Below are positions 13,556 through 20,898 of a DNA stretch of 38,580 nucleotides, in pieces. The notes beneath the pieces were generated by a model. The model did no database searches and was not told the origin of the DNA. It worked only from the letters and a program-made list of their open reading frames with translations. The position numbers were made by a program, and so were the translations under genes. Within the stretch, counting starts at the first letter, position 1, and each line of letters opens with the position of its first letter. This DNA is from CAZIRF01 sp964541755. GTDB lineage: Bacteria > Spirochaetota > Spirochaetia > Treponematales > Breznakiellaceae. The DNA is taken from contig CAZIRF010000028.1 in the NCBI GenBank assembly GCA_964541755.1, positions 1 to 38,580 on the forward strand, read 5' to 3'.

Positions 13556-15525
13556 GCTTGTACCTCTGTCTTGTTCGGCTTTCCGGCCTCTGTGCTGCCG
13601 GCGGCCATCTGTTCGTATTCGTCCACCCGGCGCGCGATGACGGCGATGCCGGCGCGCCAGAATGCGGGGTCTTCAAGGTCGATGCCCGCTTCGCGGGCGA
13701 GGCTCACGGCGTCCTGTGAACCGGAGTTCTCGAGGAGGCTGCGGAAGCGGGCCAGGGCTCCGGTACGGCTGTCGGCGCCAGCGGAGCTGTCAGCGCCAGC
13801 GGAGCTGTCGGCGCTAGCTGAGTTGGCGGCTCCATCGCTGGTGCCCACCGCAAACTGTGCGTAGAGGGCGAGGGCGAAGAGCTGGCCAAAGGCGTAGGGA
13901 TAATTGTAGAAGGAGAGCCCGGGTATGTAGTAGTGGACCTTCGCCGCCCACATGTACGGGTGCAGGGCCTCGCGGTCGAGCCCCTCGCCATAGGTGGCCA
14001 GCTGGGCGTCGCGCATGACCTCGCAGAGCTCTTCCGGCTGCAGCTCCCTGCTGCGGCGGCGGGCGCAGACCTCGCGTTCAAAGTAAAAGCGCGAGAGTAT
14101 GTCCACGATGACCTGGCAGGAATCCTGCAGGTTTCCCTCAAGCAGTGCATGCTTTTCGCGGGGCGCCGCATCCGCATAGAAGGTTTCGAAGAGGAGGGTT
14201 TCGGTAAAGATGCTCGCGGTTTCGGCGAGGATCATGGGGTAGGAGCGCATGAAGCGGGGTTTGTGACGGATAAGCTCGTGGTGCCATGCGTGGCCCAGCT
14301 CGTGTGCGATGGTCGAGACCGAACTGAAGGAGGCCTCCCAGTTGCACAGGATGCGCGAGTCGCCCTGGACGGGGAAGCTCGTGCAGTAGGCCCCGCCCAC
14401 CTTGCCGCTACGAAGCTCGGCGTCGATCCAGTTCTTGTCGAAGGCGGCGCGCACGAAGTCGCCCATGGCGGGGTCGAAGCGGCGGCAGACATCCTCGATG
14501 AGCCCGCGCGAGGCCTCCCAGGTCCAGGTCGTTTCACTGCCGCCGACGGGGGCGAAGAGGTCCCAAAAGGCGCAGTTTTCGACGCCCAGGTCACGGGCCT
14601 TGGCCGCGAGGTAGCGGCGAAAGACCGGCAGGCTCTCTTCGAGACTCGCGATGAGGGCATCGAGGGCCTTTTGGGAGAGGCGGGACTGTACGGCGGATTT
14701 TTCGATGGGGTCCTTCCATCCGCGCCGGGCGTCGAGGGTGCCGTCCCCGCCCTTTACCCCGTTGATGGCCGCTGCAAGCGGTATTTCCATGCTCTTCCAA
14801 GCGCCCAGTTCCGCATCGAAGGCGGCCTTGCGCACGGCGCGATCGGGTGAAAAGGCGAGGGTGCGCAGTTCGGTGACGGTCTTGGTCCCGGTCGTGCCCG
14901 TGAGGGGGTCGGTGTAGGGGACTGCGAGTTTTGAGGTGACGGCCTCCTGAAGGCGGCTCCAGGCATCGAGGCCGCTGCGGGCCAGGTCGTTCGCGAGGTC
15001 TTCCATCTCCACCGGCATCCGGTATTTGGCAAGGCTGATGGCCTCGCGGACGGCGAAGGCGCGAGAGCTGAGGAATGCCGCGGCATCAGGGCTGGCGCCC
15101 TCGGGGGAACCCGCTGCCGTTTGTGTTGGCGCGGGTGTGGCTATCAGTATTGATTCAATTTCTTTCGAACGCTCTTCGAGGCGGATGGACAGGAGCACTT
15201 CTGCCTTGCGCAGGGGGAGGGCTTTCTCTTCCAGTTCGTTGATGCGCTCCAGGGCTTCTGCGCAGGAGGTGTCGGTCGTGTAGACGGCGTGGGCCCAGGC
15301 CGAAAGGTTTTCCTGGAGGTCGCCGGCCTCCTCAAAGAGGGCTATGGCCTGTGCGGCGCGTGCGGCGAGCCCGGCACCGGCGGGAAAGGGGGCTTCGAGG
15401 ATGGCCAGGAGCTCGGCGGCTGCTTGGGCCATGCGGTCCCGGTCGCGGCCCCAGGCCGGGTCGTCAAAGGAGCTGTATATGGGCGAGAGGTCCCAGCGCG
15501 GGACGGCGTCAGAACCAGTTTTCAT
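13552..15525 (-). CDS. pepF: Oligoendopeptidase F-type M3 metallopeptidase
   Basis: 657 residues. The zinc site HELGH sits near residue 405 in the context TIAHELGHAWHHEL, with the downstream glutamate ligand in the LAETASIFTETLL helix. It is a cytoplasmic M3B peptidase that cleaves short peptides. Near the C-terminus is a low-complexity insertion rich in Ser, Ala and Asp (SSAGADSSAGADS) encoded by an 18-bp near-tandem repeat on the DNA (about 13770-13825). A shorter Ala/Ser/Pro-rich stretch (TPAPTQTAAG) lies near residue 140. Its start overlaps the ndk 3' end by 17 bp and its end overlaps gpsA by 4 nt. Confidence 0.9.
   Translation of the reverse strand: MKTGSDAVPRWDLSPIYSSFDDPAWGRDRDRMAQAAAELLAILEAPFPAGAGLAARAAQAIALFEEAGDLQENLSAWAHAVYTTDTSCAEALERINELEEKALPLRKAEVLLSIRLEERSKEIESILIATPAPTQTAAGSPEGASPDAAAFLSSRAFAVREAISLAKYRMPVEMEDLANDLARSGLDAWSRLQEAVTSKLAVPYTDPLTGTTGTKTVTELRTLAFSPDRAVRKAAFDAELGAWKSMEIPLAAAINGVKGGDGTLDARRGWKDPIEKSAVQSRLSQKALDALIASLEESLPVFRRYLAAKARDLGVENCAFWDLFAPVGGSETTWTWEASRGLIEDVCRRFDPAMGDFVRAAFDKNWIDAELRSGKVGGAYCTSFPVQGDSRILCNWEASFSSVSTIAHELGHAWHHELIRHKPRFMRSYPMILAETASIFTETLLFETFYADAAPREKHALLEGNLQDSCQVIVDILSRFYFEREVCARRRSRELQPEELCEVMRDAQLATYGEGLDREALHPYMWAAKVHYYIPGLSFYNYPYAFGQLFALALYAQFAVGTSDGAANSASADSSAGADSSAGADSRTGALARFRSLLENSGSQDAVSLAREAGIDLEDPAFWRAGIAVIARRVDEYEQMAAGSTEAGKPNKTEVQA
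13767..13826. repeat. 18-bp tandem repeat inside pepF
   Basis: About three imperfect copies of a unit resembling GCCAGCGGAGCTGTCGGC encode the repeated hexapeptide SSAGAD on the minus strand. The repeat keeps the reading frame because the unit is a multiple of three. Confidence 0.5.
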
Positions 15526-15958
15526 TGCCGTCTTCCCAGTTGACGATTTCTTCCGGGCGGAAAAAGAGGGGGATTTCGCGTGCGGCGCTCCCGGCAGAAT
15601 CTGAAGCGTGGACGAGGTTCAAACGGGTGTGGTAGCAGAAGTCCCCGCGAATGGTGCCGGGAAGGGAGTCTTTGACTTCGGTCGGGCCCACGAGGCGGCG
15701 AATCATGCTGATGGCTTCGTCCCCCTCGATGACCATGGCCAGGACGGGCCCGCTAATCGTGTACTCGACGAGTTTGGCGTGGAAGGCCTTTCCCTCGTGT
15801 TCGGCGTAGTGGCGTTTGACGGTTTCTTCATCCAATTGGACGAGCTTGAGGGCCACAATTTTGAGACCCTTGCGTTCAAAGCGGGTGAGTATTTCGCCGA
15901 TAACCCTGCGCTGCAGGGTTCCGGGTTTGAGCATGACAAAACTCTGTTCGATGGCCAC
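15509..15958 (-). CDS. ndk: Nucleoside diphosphate kinase
   Basis: 149 residues from a GTG at 15958 (GTG-GCC-ATC) with AAAGGAA seven bases upstream. It transfers phosphate between nucleoside di- and triphosphates through the phospho-histidine His117 in NLVHASDS. The ATP-binding KPGTLQRR (11-18) and the RGDF segment are in place. The C-terminus (PEEIVNWEDGNENWF) is normal for the family. It is the first gene of the ndk-pepF-gpsA operon, with its end overlapping the pepF start by 17 bp. Confidence 0.95.
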   Translation of the reverse strand: MAIEQSFVMLKPGTLQRRVIGEILTRFERKGLKIVALKLVQLDEETVKRHYAEHEGKAFHAKLVEYTISGPVLAMVIEGDEAISMIRRLVGPTEVKDSLPGTIRGDFCYHTRLNLVHASDSAGSAAREIPLFFRPEEIVNWEDGNENWF

Positions 15959-16059
15959 GGTGTGTTCCTTTCATGTTGAGCATGGTGTTCGCGCCAAGGA
16001 AAGCCGCGAGGCCCTTTGGCGATATGCGGAAACATAGTAGCCGATACCGCGGCAAAGCG

Positions 16060-17604
16060 CTAGGGCATCACTTCCGGGATGAAGACGCTGAAGACCGATC
16101 CCTGTCCTTCGCTGCTCGTTACGTCGATGCTGCCCCCGTGCCGTTCCGCCAGTTTCTTGCACAGTTGGAAGCCCAGGCCGGTGCCCGGTTCGCCCTCGGT
16201 GCCCCTGCGCGAGCGCAGGGGGCGCGCATCGAGGAGGGCGGCGATGTAGGCCTGCGACATGCCGATACCGCTGTCGCAAACGTGAAAGTGTACGCCGGAG
16301 CGCGTTTCGAGGGCGTCGGGGAGGTGTCGTTCGGCGAAGACCTTGACCGATCCGCCGCGCGGGGTGAATTTGATGGCATTGGCACAGAGGTTTCGCAGAA
16401 TGGTCGTGAGCATGCGCCGGTCGGCCGTGATCGTTTGCACCCCGCGCAGCTGCCAGTCGAAGCTGATTTCCTTTTGGGCTGCCGCTTGGCGGCAGAGGGC
16501 GGCGAGGTCGGCGAGCATGCTGCCCAGGTCAACCTCTTCGCTGTGGAAGTGCTCCAGGCTCTGGTCCGACTGGGCCCAGGACAAGAGCTCGTCCAAGAGC
16601 TTCCAGAGGCTGTCGAGGCTCTTGCCCAGTTCCGTGAGAATCATGTTCATTTCCACGGGATTAACGTATTCGTCCTCCTGCATCGACTGGATGAGGGCGC
16701 GGAAGCTGCCGATGGGGTTGCGCAAGTCGTGACCGACGAGGGAGAGAGCCTCCCGACGGGTGTCGGCCAGTCGGCGCAGGCTGCGTTCGACCTGTATGCG
16801 GTCGGTCTCGTCCAGCATGATGCCTATAACGCCGATGCTGTTCCCCTCCCGGTCGTGGACCGGGGTCTTGAGGAATACCATGGTTCGCATGCTTCCATCG
16901 CTCGGGCGCCGCATGGGGAAGCTGTAGCAGTGGACACTCGAGTCGCTCACCACCGAAAAATCCACCTCGCGGTGGATGGCGGCGATTTCCGGTTCCCAGA
17001 TTGCGTCGAGCCCCCTGCCGACAACGTCCTTTTCATCCTTGCCCACAAAGGAGAGAAAGGCCTTGCTGCAGCGCAGGTAGCGGGAGTCGGTGTCTTTGAG
17101 GATCACCGGGATGGGCAGGGCCGAGAAAATGGTTTCGAGGAGGCCCAGGGCACCGGCGAGCTCTTCTTCCTTCTCACTCCTCTTGGCAATTTCCTGTTGG
17201 AGGCGGGTTTTTTCCAACAACCAGGACTGTATGTACTCTGTGACGACCACTTCGAGCCGAATACCGAAGATGAGGAGTATTATTGAAAAGAGGGAGAAGC
17301 TCACGAGGTCCGCCATGTTGTATGCATTGAAAAAGACCGGGAGGGCCGGAAAGGGGGTATCGAAAATGTTGTTTGAGAGATGGAGCAGGACAATGGCGAT
17401 GGCCGCGGCAATAAAGCAGACGGCCCCTGCGCGCTTTCCCGAAGTGAATACCATGACAAAGGGGATGAAGGCCACCCACACAATTGAGGCTTGGGTACCC
17501 AACACGGCGAGTGACTCGATGAAGAGGGCTTCCATGTAGAGCCCGAAGGCGAGGGCCACCGGAATGGTTATCGCCATGAACACGGCGAGGATGCGCACCC
17601 TCAA
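16060..17604 (-). CDS. Membrane PAS-domain sensor histidine kinase
   Basis: Up to 514 residues. The first ~118 residues contain four hydrophobic segments (about 5-28, 35-53, 58-76, 98-117), giving a membrane input module without a large periplasmic loop. A short coiled region (125-152) leads to a PAS domain (about 153-275), then the dimerisation helix with GHDLRNP (His292) and a HATPase with N-box NLCANAIKF and G-boxes CDSGIGM and GTGLG. No response regulator is adjacent, so it is an orphan. Start uncertain: the frame opens at TTG 17604; GTG 17598 and ATG 17577 are alternatives and none has a clear ribosome binding site. Confidence 0.82.
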   Translation of the reverse strand: MRVRILAVFMAITIPVALAFGLYMEALFIESLAVLGTQASIVWVAFIPFVMVFTSGKRAGAVCFIAAAIAIVLLHLSNNIFDTPFPALPVFFNAYNMADLVSFSLFSIILLIFGIRLEVVVTEYIQSWLLEKTRLQQEIAKRSEKEEELAGALGLLETIFSALPIPVILKDTDSRYLRCSKAFLSFVGKDEKDVVGRGLDAIWEPEIAAIHREVDFSVVSDSSVHCYSFPMRRPSDGSMRTMVFLKTPVHDREGNSIGVIGIMLDETDRIQVERSLRRLADTRREALSLVGHDLRNPIGSFRALIQSMQEDEYVNPVEMNMILTELGKSLDSLWKLLDELLSWAQSDQSLEHFHSEEVDLGSMLADLAALCRQAAAQKEISFDWQLRGVQTITADRRMLTTILRNLCANAIKFTPRGGSVKVFAERHLPDALETRSGVHFHVCDSGIGMSQAYIAALLDARPLRSRRGTEGEPGTGLGFQLCKKLAERHGGSIDVTSSEGQGSVFSVFIPEVMP

Positions 17605-17618
17605 ATAGACGAGCGGGG

Positions 17619-17640
17619 TAGTGTAAGCTTTGGTACACTA
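17619..17640. promoter_or_regulatory. 7-8-7 palindrome upstream of the PAS kinase
   Basis: TAGTGTA, eight bases, TACACTA form a perfect inverted repeat 15 bp before the putative start of the histidine kinase and within the divergent spacer shared with the YrdC-like gene. It has operator-like geometry; no regulator can be assigned. Confidence 0.3.
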
Positions 17641-17717
17641 GGCGATGAATCGACGGTACAAAAAAGGCCCCCTCATACAGAGTATATGCGCTTTCTCCCT
17701 CTGGTCCAGGATTGAAA

Positions 17718-17731
17718 GGCGTCGTATACTC
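17718..17731 (+). promoter_or_regulatory. -10 region of a putative leaderless promoter
   Basis: TATACT (17725-17730) ends 6 nt before the GTG at 17737. The surrounding 14 bases match 8375-8388 at 13 positions. No convincing -35 and no Shine-Dalgarno sequence are visible. Confidence 0.4.
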
Positions 17732-17736
17732 ATCCG

Positions 17737-18393
17737 GTGATCGAACATATTGTGCCCCACAACCCCGATTCCCGCATCATCGCCCGTGTCATTGCTCTCC
17801 TGCGGGATGGTGGGACCGTCGCCGTCCCCACCGACACGAGTTGGAGCCTTGTCTGTTCTGCCCATTCAAAGGCGGGAACGGCCGCCCTCAAGCGCCTCTC
17901 TTCCAGTCGCGACGAGCGGCATTTTTCCCTCGTCTGCGCCGGCATTTCCATGGCCGGGGAGTACTGTTCCCTCGACAACACCCGCTTTCGCCTTATCAAA
18001 CGCCTGTCCCCCGGGCCCTATGTGTTTTTGCTCGATCCCCTGCACGGCACAACCAAGAAACTCGATTTGAAGCGGGGGGAAATTGGCGTGCGCATCCCCG
18101 ATCACCCCCTCGCCCTGGCCCTTTGCGAGGCCCTTGAAGGGCCCCTGTACGCGGCGACTGCCAAGCGCAGCATGGTCGATCCCTCCTTTGGCGACGGGGA
18201 CAATGCCGATGATGCCTTCGCCATCCCCGAAGAAGACCTCTTTGACGATGCGTACGAGCTTGAGGACATCCCCGGCATTGACCTCATTCTCGATACCGGC
18301 GAGAGCCGGCCGCGTCTTCTGTCAACGGTCCTCGACCTGCGGCCGTCCGACCCTGAATGTCTGCGCGCCGGCTGCGGCCCCTGGCCGGCCTAG
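17737..18393 (+). CDS. YrdC/YciO/Sua5-like protein
   Basis: 218 residues from a GTG at 17737. The N-terminus aligns by eye with the YrdC-type nucleotide-binding fold: LLRDGGTVAVPTDTSWSLVCSA for the usual GGxVAxPTDTxYGL, then KRLSPGPYVFLL for KxRxxxxPxTF and RIPDHPLALAL for RxPxHP. In threonylcarbamoyl-AMP synthases (TsaC/Sua5) a later SAN motif is conserved; here that place reads TAKRS. It therefore looks like a YciO-type paralogue or diverged member, and a role in tRNA t6A synthesis is doubtful. The insertion DGDNADDAFAIPEEDLFDD is acidic. It heads the plus-strand block leading to the barrel and pst genes, but a hairpin and a 171-bp gap separate it from them. Confidence 0.7.
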   Translation: MIEHIVPHNPDSRIIARVIALLRDGGTVAVPTDTSWSLVCSAHSKAGTAALKRLSSSRDERHFSLVCAGISMAGEYCSLDNTRFRLIKRLSPGPYVFLLDPLHGTTKKLDLKRGEIGVRIPDHPLALALCEALEGPLYAATAKRSMVDPSFGDGDNADDAFAIPEEDLFDDAYELEDIPGIDLILDTGESRPRLLSTVLDLRPSDPECLRAGCGPWPA

Positions 18394-18413
18394 CATCATT
18401 TACAGACGACTCT

Positions 18414-18434
18414 TGTAAACAGAAGCTTGCAGTT
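18414..18434 (+). repeat. Diverged copy of the 20-bp repeat family
   Basis: GTAAACAGAAGCTTGCAG and flanks match the core AGTAACCAGAAGCCTGCAG at most positions. It lies about 20 bp after the YrdC-like stop, the same position relative to a stop codon as 1510-1526. ACAGAAGCTT (18419-18428) recurs at 18455-18464. No inverted partner is visible downstream. Confidence 0.35.
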
Positions 18435-18564
18435 CCCGTTCTGTTCGAATACTTACAGAAGCTTTTTATCCTTCTCATAAAGCACTCACCGTCTTCACAT
18501 CTGTGCATCGTATACCTCCGGCATGACAACGCAGGGAAACCTGCCACCACGTTTGGAGGAAAAG

Positions 18565-19539
18565 ATGAAGAAGACAGTAGCAATCATGCTGATAGCCCTC
18601 AGCGCCGCGGGGATCGCGGTTGCCGAAGAGGCAAAAGCCGCGGGCCCCAAGCTGGGCGTTGAGTTCTCGCAGCGCATGGACGCCGAGTTTGTGGATGGGG
18701 TTTCTGCCCAGACGTCCACTTACGGGACCGATGCGGTGTATTCGCGCAGTGAAATCAAGGCCTCCGCGGCCTACACCCTGGGTGACGGCCTTACCCTTAC
18801 CCCCTGGGTCAAGGATCGCTTTGAAGGGCGTTACAACCCCGGCAACCTCGATGCAGACCCCGAAATCGAGAAGCTTGGAAAGTTGCGTGAGCGTAACCGC
18901 CTCTACCTTGGCTTTGACTTTGGCTGGAAGGCCTCTGACCTGGCTCAGTTGGGATTCGGATTCGAGTACCGGCTGGCCAGCGATCTGCGCAGCGACAAGA
19001 CCGGGGATGCCCTCCCGGAGAACCGCTTTACACCTACCATATCGTTCAAGGGAAAGGCCGGCGCGCTCTCTTATGGTATCGCGCAGAGCATCCCCCTTTA
19101 CCTTGATGCGACGACGGGCGATTACGACAACGCCAGCGACGACTTTGTCGTGGAGCTCGACGGGACCTACTCTCTGGGTTACAGCATGAAGCTTTCCGAC
19201 AGTATGAAGCTCTCCCTTGCTCTGGGCGACAACCTCATTGTGACCATGCCGTCTGCGAGTGCCGCCGAGGGGACCAAAGCCGTTGTTCTCAACTACCTCT
19301 CGCTCAAGGCGACCCTCGCCAACGGCGACTTTGCCCCCTTTGTCGCCTTCTTCATGAACTCGAATCTCGACAGTGCCGGCGACCTGGCCAACAACGTCAT
19401 GGGCCCCAGCCTGGGTGCGAGCTTCACCAAGGGCACGCTGTCCCTCTCGTTCAACTACGACATCGGCTTCAACATGGCCGAGGGTCTCGATGCACGCCGC
19501 GAAGACCACCTTTCGGTGGCCGTGAAGATCAAGAACTAA
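18565..19539 (+). CDS. Putative outer-membrane beta-barrel protein (porin-like)
   Basis: 324 residues from the ATG at 18565, which has GGAGG five bases upstream and opens a signal peptide (MKKTVAIMLIALSAAGIAVA). The mature part is built of alternating polar/hydrophobic strands about ten residues long separated by short Gly/Asp turns, with repeated aromatic-ended strands such as RNRLYLGFDFGWK and GFGFEYRL. The last residues form a plausible barrel strand, though they end in Asn rather than Phe. I do not recognise a named family. It lies 262 bp before pstS on the same strand, so an outer-membrane channel serving phosphate uptake (a PhoE/OprP analogue) is a reasonable guess but unproven. Confidence 0.6.
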   Translation: MKKTVAIMLIALSAAGIAVAEEAKAAGPKLGVEFSQRMDAEFVDGVSAQTSTYGTDAVYSRSEIKASAAYTLGDGLTLTPWVKDRFEGRYNPGNLDADPEIEKLGKLRERNRLYLGFDFGWKASDLAQLGFGFEYRLASDLRSDKTGDALPENRFTPTISFKGKAGALSYGIAQSIPLYLDATTGDYDNASDDFVVELDGTYSLGYSMKLSDSMKLSLALGDNLIVTMPSASAAEGTKAVVLNYLSLKATLANGDFAPFVAFFMNSNLDSAGDLANNVMGPSLGASFTKGTLSLSFNYDIGFNMAEGLDARREDHLSVAVKIKN

Positions 19540-19544
19540 TGGAG

Positions 19545-19577
19545 GCTCTTTTAAAAATCGGTGAGTTTTGAAAGAGC
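19545..19577 (+). repeat. Hairpin 1 of the barrel-pstS spacer; repeat family member
   Basis: A 12-bp stem (one G-U) with arms GCTCTTTTAAAA and TTTTGAAAGAGC and a 9-base loop lies 5 bp after the barrel stop. With one more 5' base, the sequence aligns with 36961-36994 at 25 of 34 positions, so it belongs to a dispersed AT-rich hairpin family. It could end the barrel transcript, but no T-run follows. Confidence 0.55.
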
Positions 19578-19595
19578 GACCAAGAATGTTTTGCG

Positions 19596-19644
19596 GCGAG
19601 TAAATTACATATCTTTATTCAATCGGGATATGTGATTTATTCGC
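19596..19644 (+). repeat. Hairpin 2 of the barrel-pstS spacer
   Basis: 18-bp stem (19596-19613 with 19627-19644) containing two G-U pairs and no mismatch, closed by a 13-base loop. The covariation-like wobbles favour a structure selected in RNA on the plus strand. Confidence 0.55.
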
Positions 19645-19648
19645 CCGG

Positions 19649-19688
19649 GAGCACATATTAAAAATGACCGATTTTTTGATATGTGCTC
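19649..19688 (+). repeat. Hairpin 3 of the barrel-pstS spacer
   Basis: 16-bp stem with one G-U, arms starting GAGCACATAT, closed by the loop TGACCGAT (19665-19672). Six loop bases (ACCGAT) are exactly complementary to ATCGGT in the loop of hairpin 1 (19557-19562). The apex with ACCGA between A-run and T-run resembles the hairpin at 36992-37028. Confidence 0.55.
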
Positions 19689-19705
19689 ATTTAACCGTTT
19701 TCTGA

Positions 19706-19740
19706 CAATCGGGACACGCTGTCCTCATATGTCCCGGTTT
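19706..19740 (+). repeat. Hairpin 4 of the barrel-pstS spacer
   Basis: The core arms CGGGACA (19710-19716) and TGTCCCG (19730-19736) pair perfectly and extend outward by wobble pairs to about 11 positions. It overlaps a CTGACA that could serve as a -35 for pstS. Confidence 0.4.
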
Positions 19741-19757
19741 AAATCCAAGCATACAAG

Positions 19758-19777
19758 GATCGGGACCTGTTCCGATC
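19758..19777 (+). promoter_or_regulatory. Hairpin 5, just upstream of the pstS ribosome binding site
   Basis: GATCGGGA, loop CCTG, TTCCGATC forms an 8-bp stem (one G-U). It ends 12 nt before the AAGGAG (19790-19795) of pstS, so it lies in the 5' leader and could influence initiation or mRNA life. Confidence 0.45.
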
Positions 19778-19801
19778 AGTCCGAATCGCAAGGAGATTCA
19801 C

Positions 19802-20635
19802 ATGAAACTGATTCGTACATTTGCGGCCGCTGCCGCCTGTGCCGTTCTCGCCGTTCCCTCTTTTGCCGCCGGCACCAAGGAGGCGGGAAGTGCGGAGTCT
19901 GCTCCCTACACTATCGAAGTTGCCGGGTCCACCTCGGTAACCCCTCTCATGGAGAAGCTCGGCGCCGCGGTTAAAGAGAAGATCCCCGGCCTTACGGTCA
20001 ACGTGAACGGAACCGGCTCTTCCGACGGCATCAAGGCCGCCGCCCAGGGCACAAGCGAGCTGGGTATGTCCAGCCGCAACCTCAAGGCCAGCGAAAAGGG
20101 CCTCGGGCTCACCGAACTGGTCATCGCCATCGACGCGATCGCCGCAGTCGTCCACCCGGATAATCCCGTTTCCAACCTTACCCTTGCGCAGCTCAAGGGT
20201 ATCTATACCGGCGCCATCAAGAACTGGAAGGAAGTGGGCGGCGCCGATGCCCCCATCGCCGTGGTCTCCCGCGAGCCCGGTTCCGGAACCCGCGGCGCAT
20301 TCGAAGAGATTGTCGGCTTTGTCGACCAGCTCGTTTTGGGTGCGGCCGAGTTTGACGGTACCGGCGGCGCCCGCGCCGCAGTTGCCGGTAACCCCAACGC
20401 CATCGGCTACATCAGCTTGGGTTCGATGACTGAAGAGGTCAAGGCTATCAGTGTTGAAGGCGTCGCCGCCACCAAGGCCAACGTCGTCAACGGGACCTTC
20501 AAGATCGCCCGCCCCTTCATCGTCATCTATCAGGCGGCGAAGATCAGTGAGCAGGGCAAGGACTTCCTCGACTGGGTCATGTCGCCCGAAGGCCAGAAGA
20601 TCGCCAACACGAGCTGGATCGCGGCCAAGCAGTAA
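19802..20635 (+). CDS. pstS: Phosphate ABC transporter substrate-binding protein
   Basis: 277 residues. It captures phosphate in the periplasm and hands it to PstCA. The signal peptide (MKLIRTFAAAAACAVLAVPSFAA) is followed by a short linker. Phosphate-contact motifs are present: AGSTSVTP (about 41-48), the DG/SSRN region (GTGSSDGI and GMSSRNLK) and SREPGSGTRGAFEE. AAGGAG sits six bases before the ATG. The gene follows a 262-bp spacer full of hairpins, and its stop codon lies inside the arm of a perfect 17-bp hairpin (20625-20664). pstC, pstA and pstB follow on the same strand. Confidence 0.95.
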   Translation: MKLIRTFAAAAACAVLAVPSFAAGTKEAGSAESAPYTIEVAGSTSVTPLMEKLGAAVKEKIPGLTVNVNGTGSSDGIKAAAQGTSELGMSSRNLKASEKGLGLTELVIAIDAIAAVVHPDNPVSNLTLAQLKGIYTGAIKNWKEVGGADAPIAVVSREPGSGTRGAFEEIVGFVDQLVLGAAEFDGTGGARAAVAGNPNAIGYISLGSMTEEVKAISVEGVAATKANVVNGTFKIARPFIVIYQAAKISEQGKDFLDWVMSPEGQKIANTSWIAAKQ

Positions 20636-20664
20636 GTCTGGCTCAAACCAGACTTACTGCTTGG
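20625..20664 (+). other. Hairpin spanning the pstS stop codon
   Basis: CCAAGCAGTAAGTCTGG (20625-20641), six-base loop, and an exact inverse (20648-20664) form a perfect 17-bp stem. The 5' arm contains the last two sense codons and the stop of pstS. No T-run follows, so a 3'-end protecting or processing role is more likely than termination. Confidence 0.65.
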
Positions 20665-20668
20665 CATG

Positions 20669-20694
20669 GACGAATGGCGCTTGCGCCATTCGTC
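20669..20694 (+). other. Second hairpin of the pstS-pstC spacer
   Basis: GACGAATGGCG, loop CTTG, CGCCATTCGTC: a perfect 11-bp stem beginning 4 bases after the previous hairpin. Confidence 0.6.
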
Positions 20695-20705
20695 GGGCAA
20701 GCTTG

Positions 20706-20738
20706 GCCGAATGATGCTTCGCATCATTCGGCGGGGTT
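20706..20738 (+). terminator. Third hairpin of the pstS-pstC spacer, terminator-like
   Basis: GCCGAATGATGC, loop TTC, GCATCATTCGGC is a perfect 12-bp stem (20706-20732) followed by GGGGTTTT. It could terminate a fraction of transcripts after pstS. Confidence 0.5.
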
Positions 20739-20813
20739 TTAACATGGAGCCATAGGCTCGACTACTGTCGGGCGGGCATGATGGTTGGCATAAAAGGTAA
20801 AAATATCGTTGTG

Positions 20814-20853
20814 GCCGGATGACGCCCCCGGGGCGGCATTCGGCAGGTTTTTT
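20814..20853 (+). terminator. Intrinsic terminator-like hairpin 46 bp upstream of pstC
   Basis: Arms GCCGGATGACGCCCC and GGGGCGGCATTCGGC (one G-U, one mismatch) are followed by AGG and six T (20848-20853). It looks like a standard intrinsic terminator placed between pstS and pstC, so pstCAB expression would depend on read-through, antitermination or an unseen promoter. Confidence 0.6.
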
Positions 20854-20898
20854 CCGGCCTGTGGTCGGGGAAAACTATCAGTCTATATGAGGAATGCA

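Noticed and set aside
15973..17286. 437-codon open frame on the plus strand
   Set aside because: Antisense to the PAS histidine kinase, whose H-, N- and G-boxes are all in place.
18475..19509. 344-codon open frame on the minus strand
   Set aside because: Antisense to the barrel gene, which has a signal peptide and a ribosome binding site in the right place.
19700..19740. Pho box upstream of pstS (CTGTCCT-CATATGTCCC)
   Set aside because: The two half-sites match the enterobacterial CTGTCAT repeat poorly, have the wrong period and lie within a hairpin. No matching pair was found upstream of the barrel gene or the phoU operon, so I do not call it.
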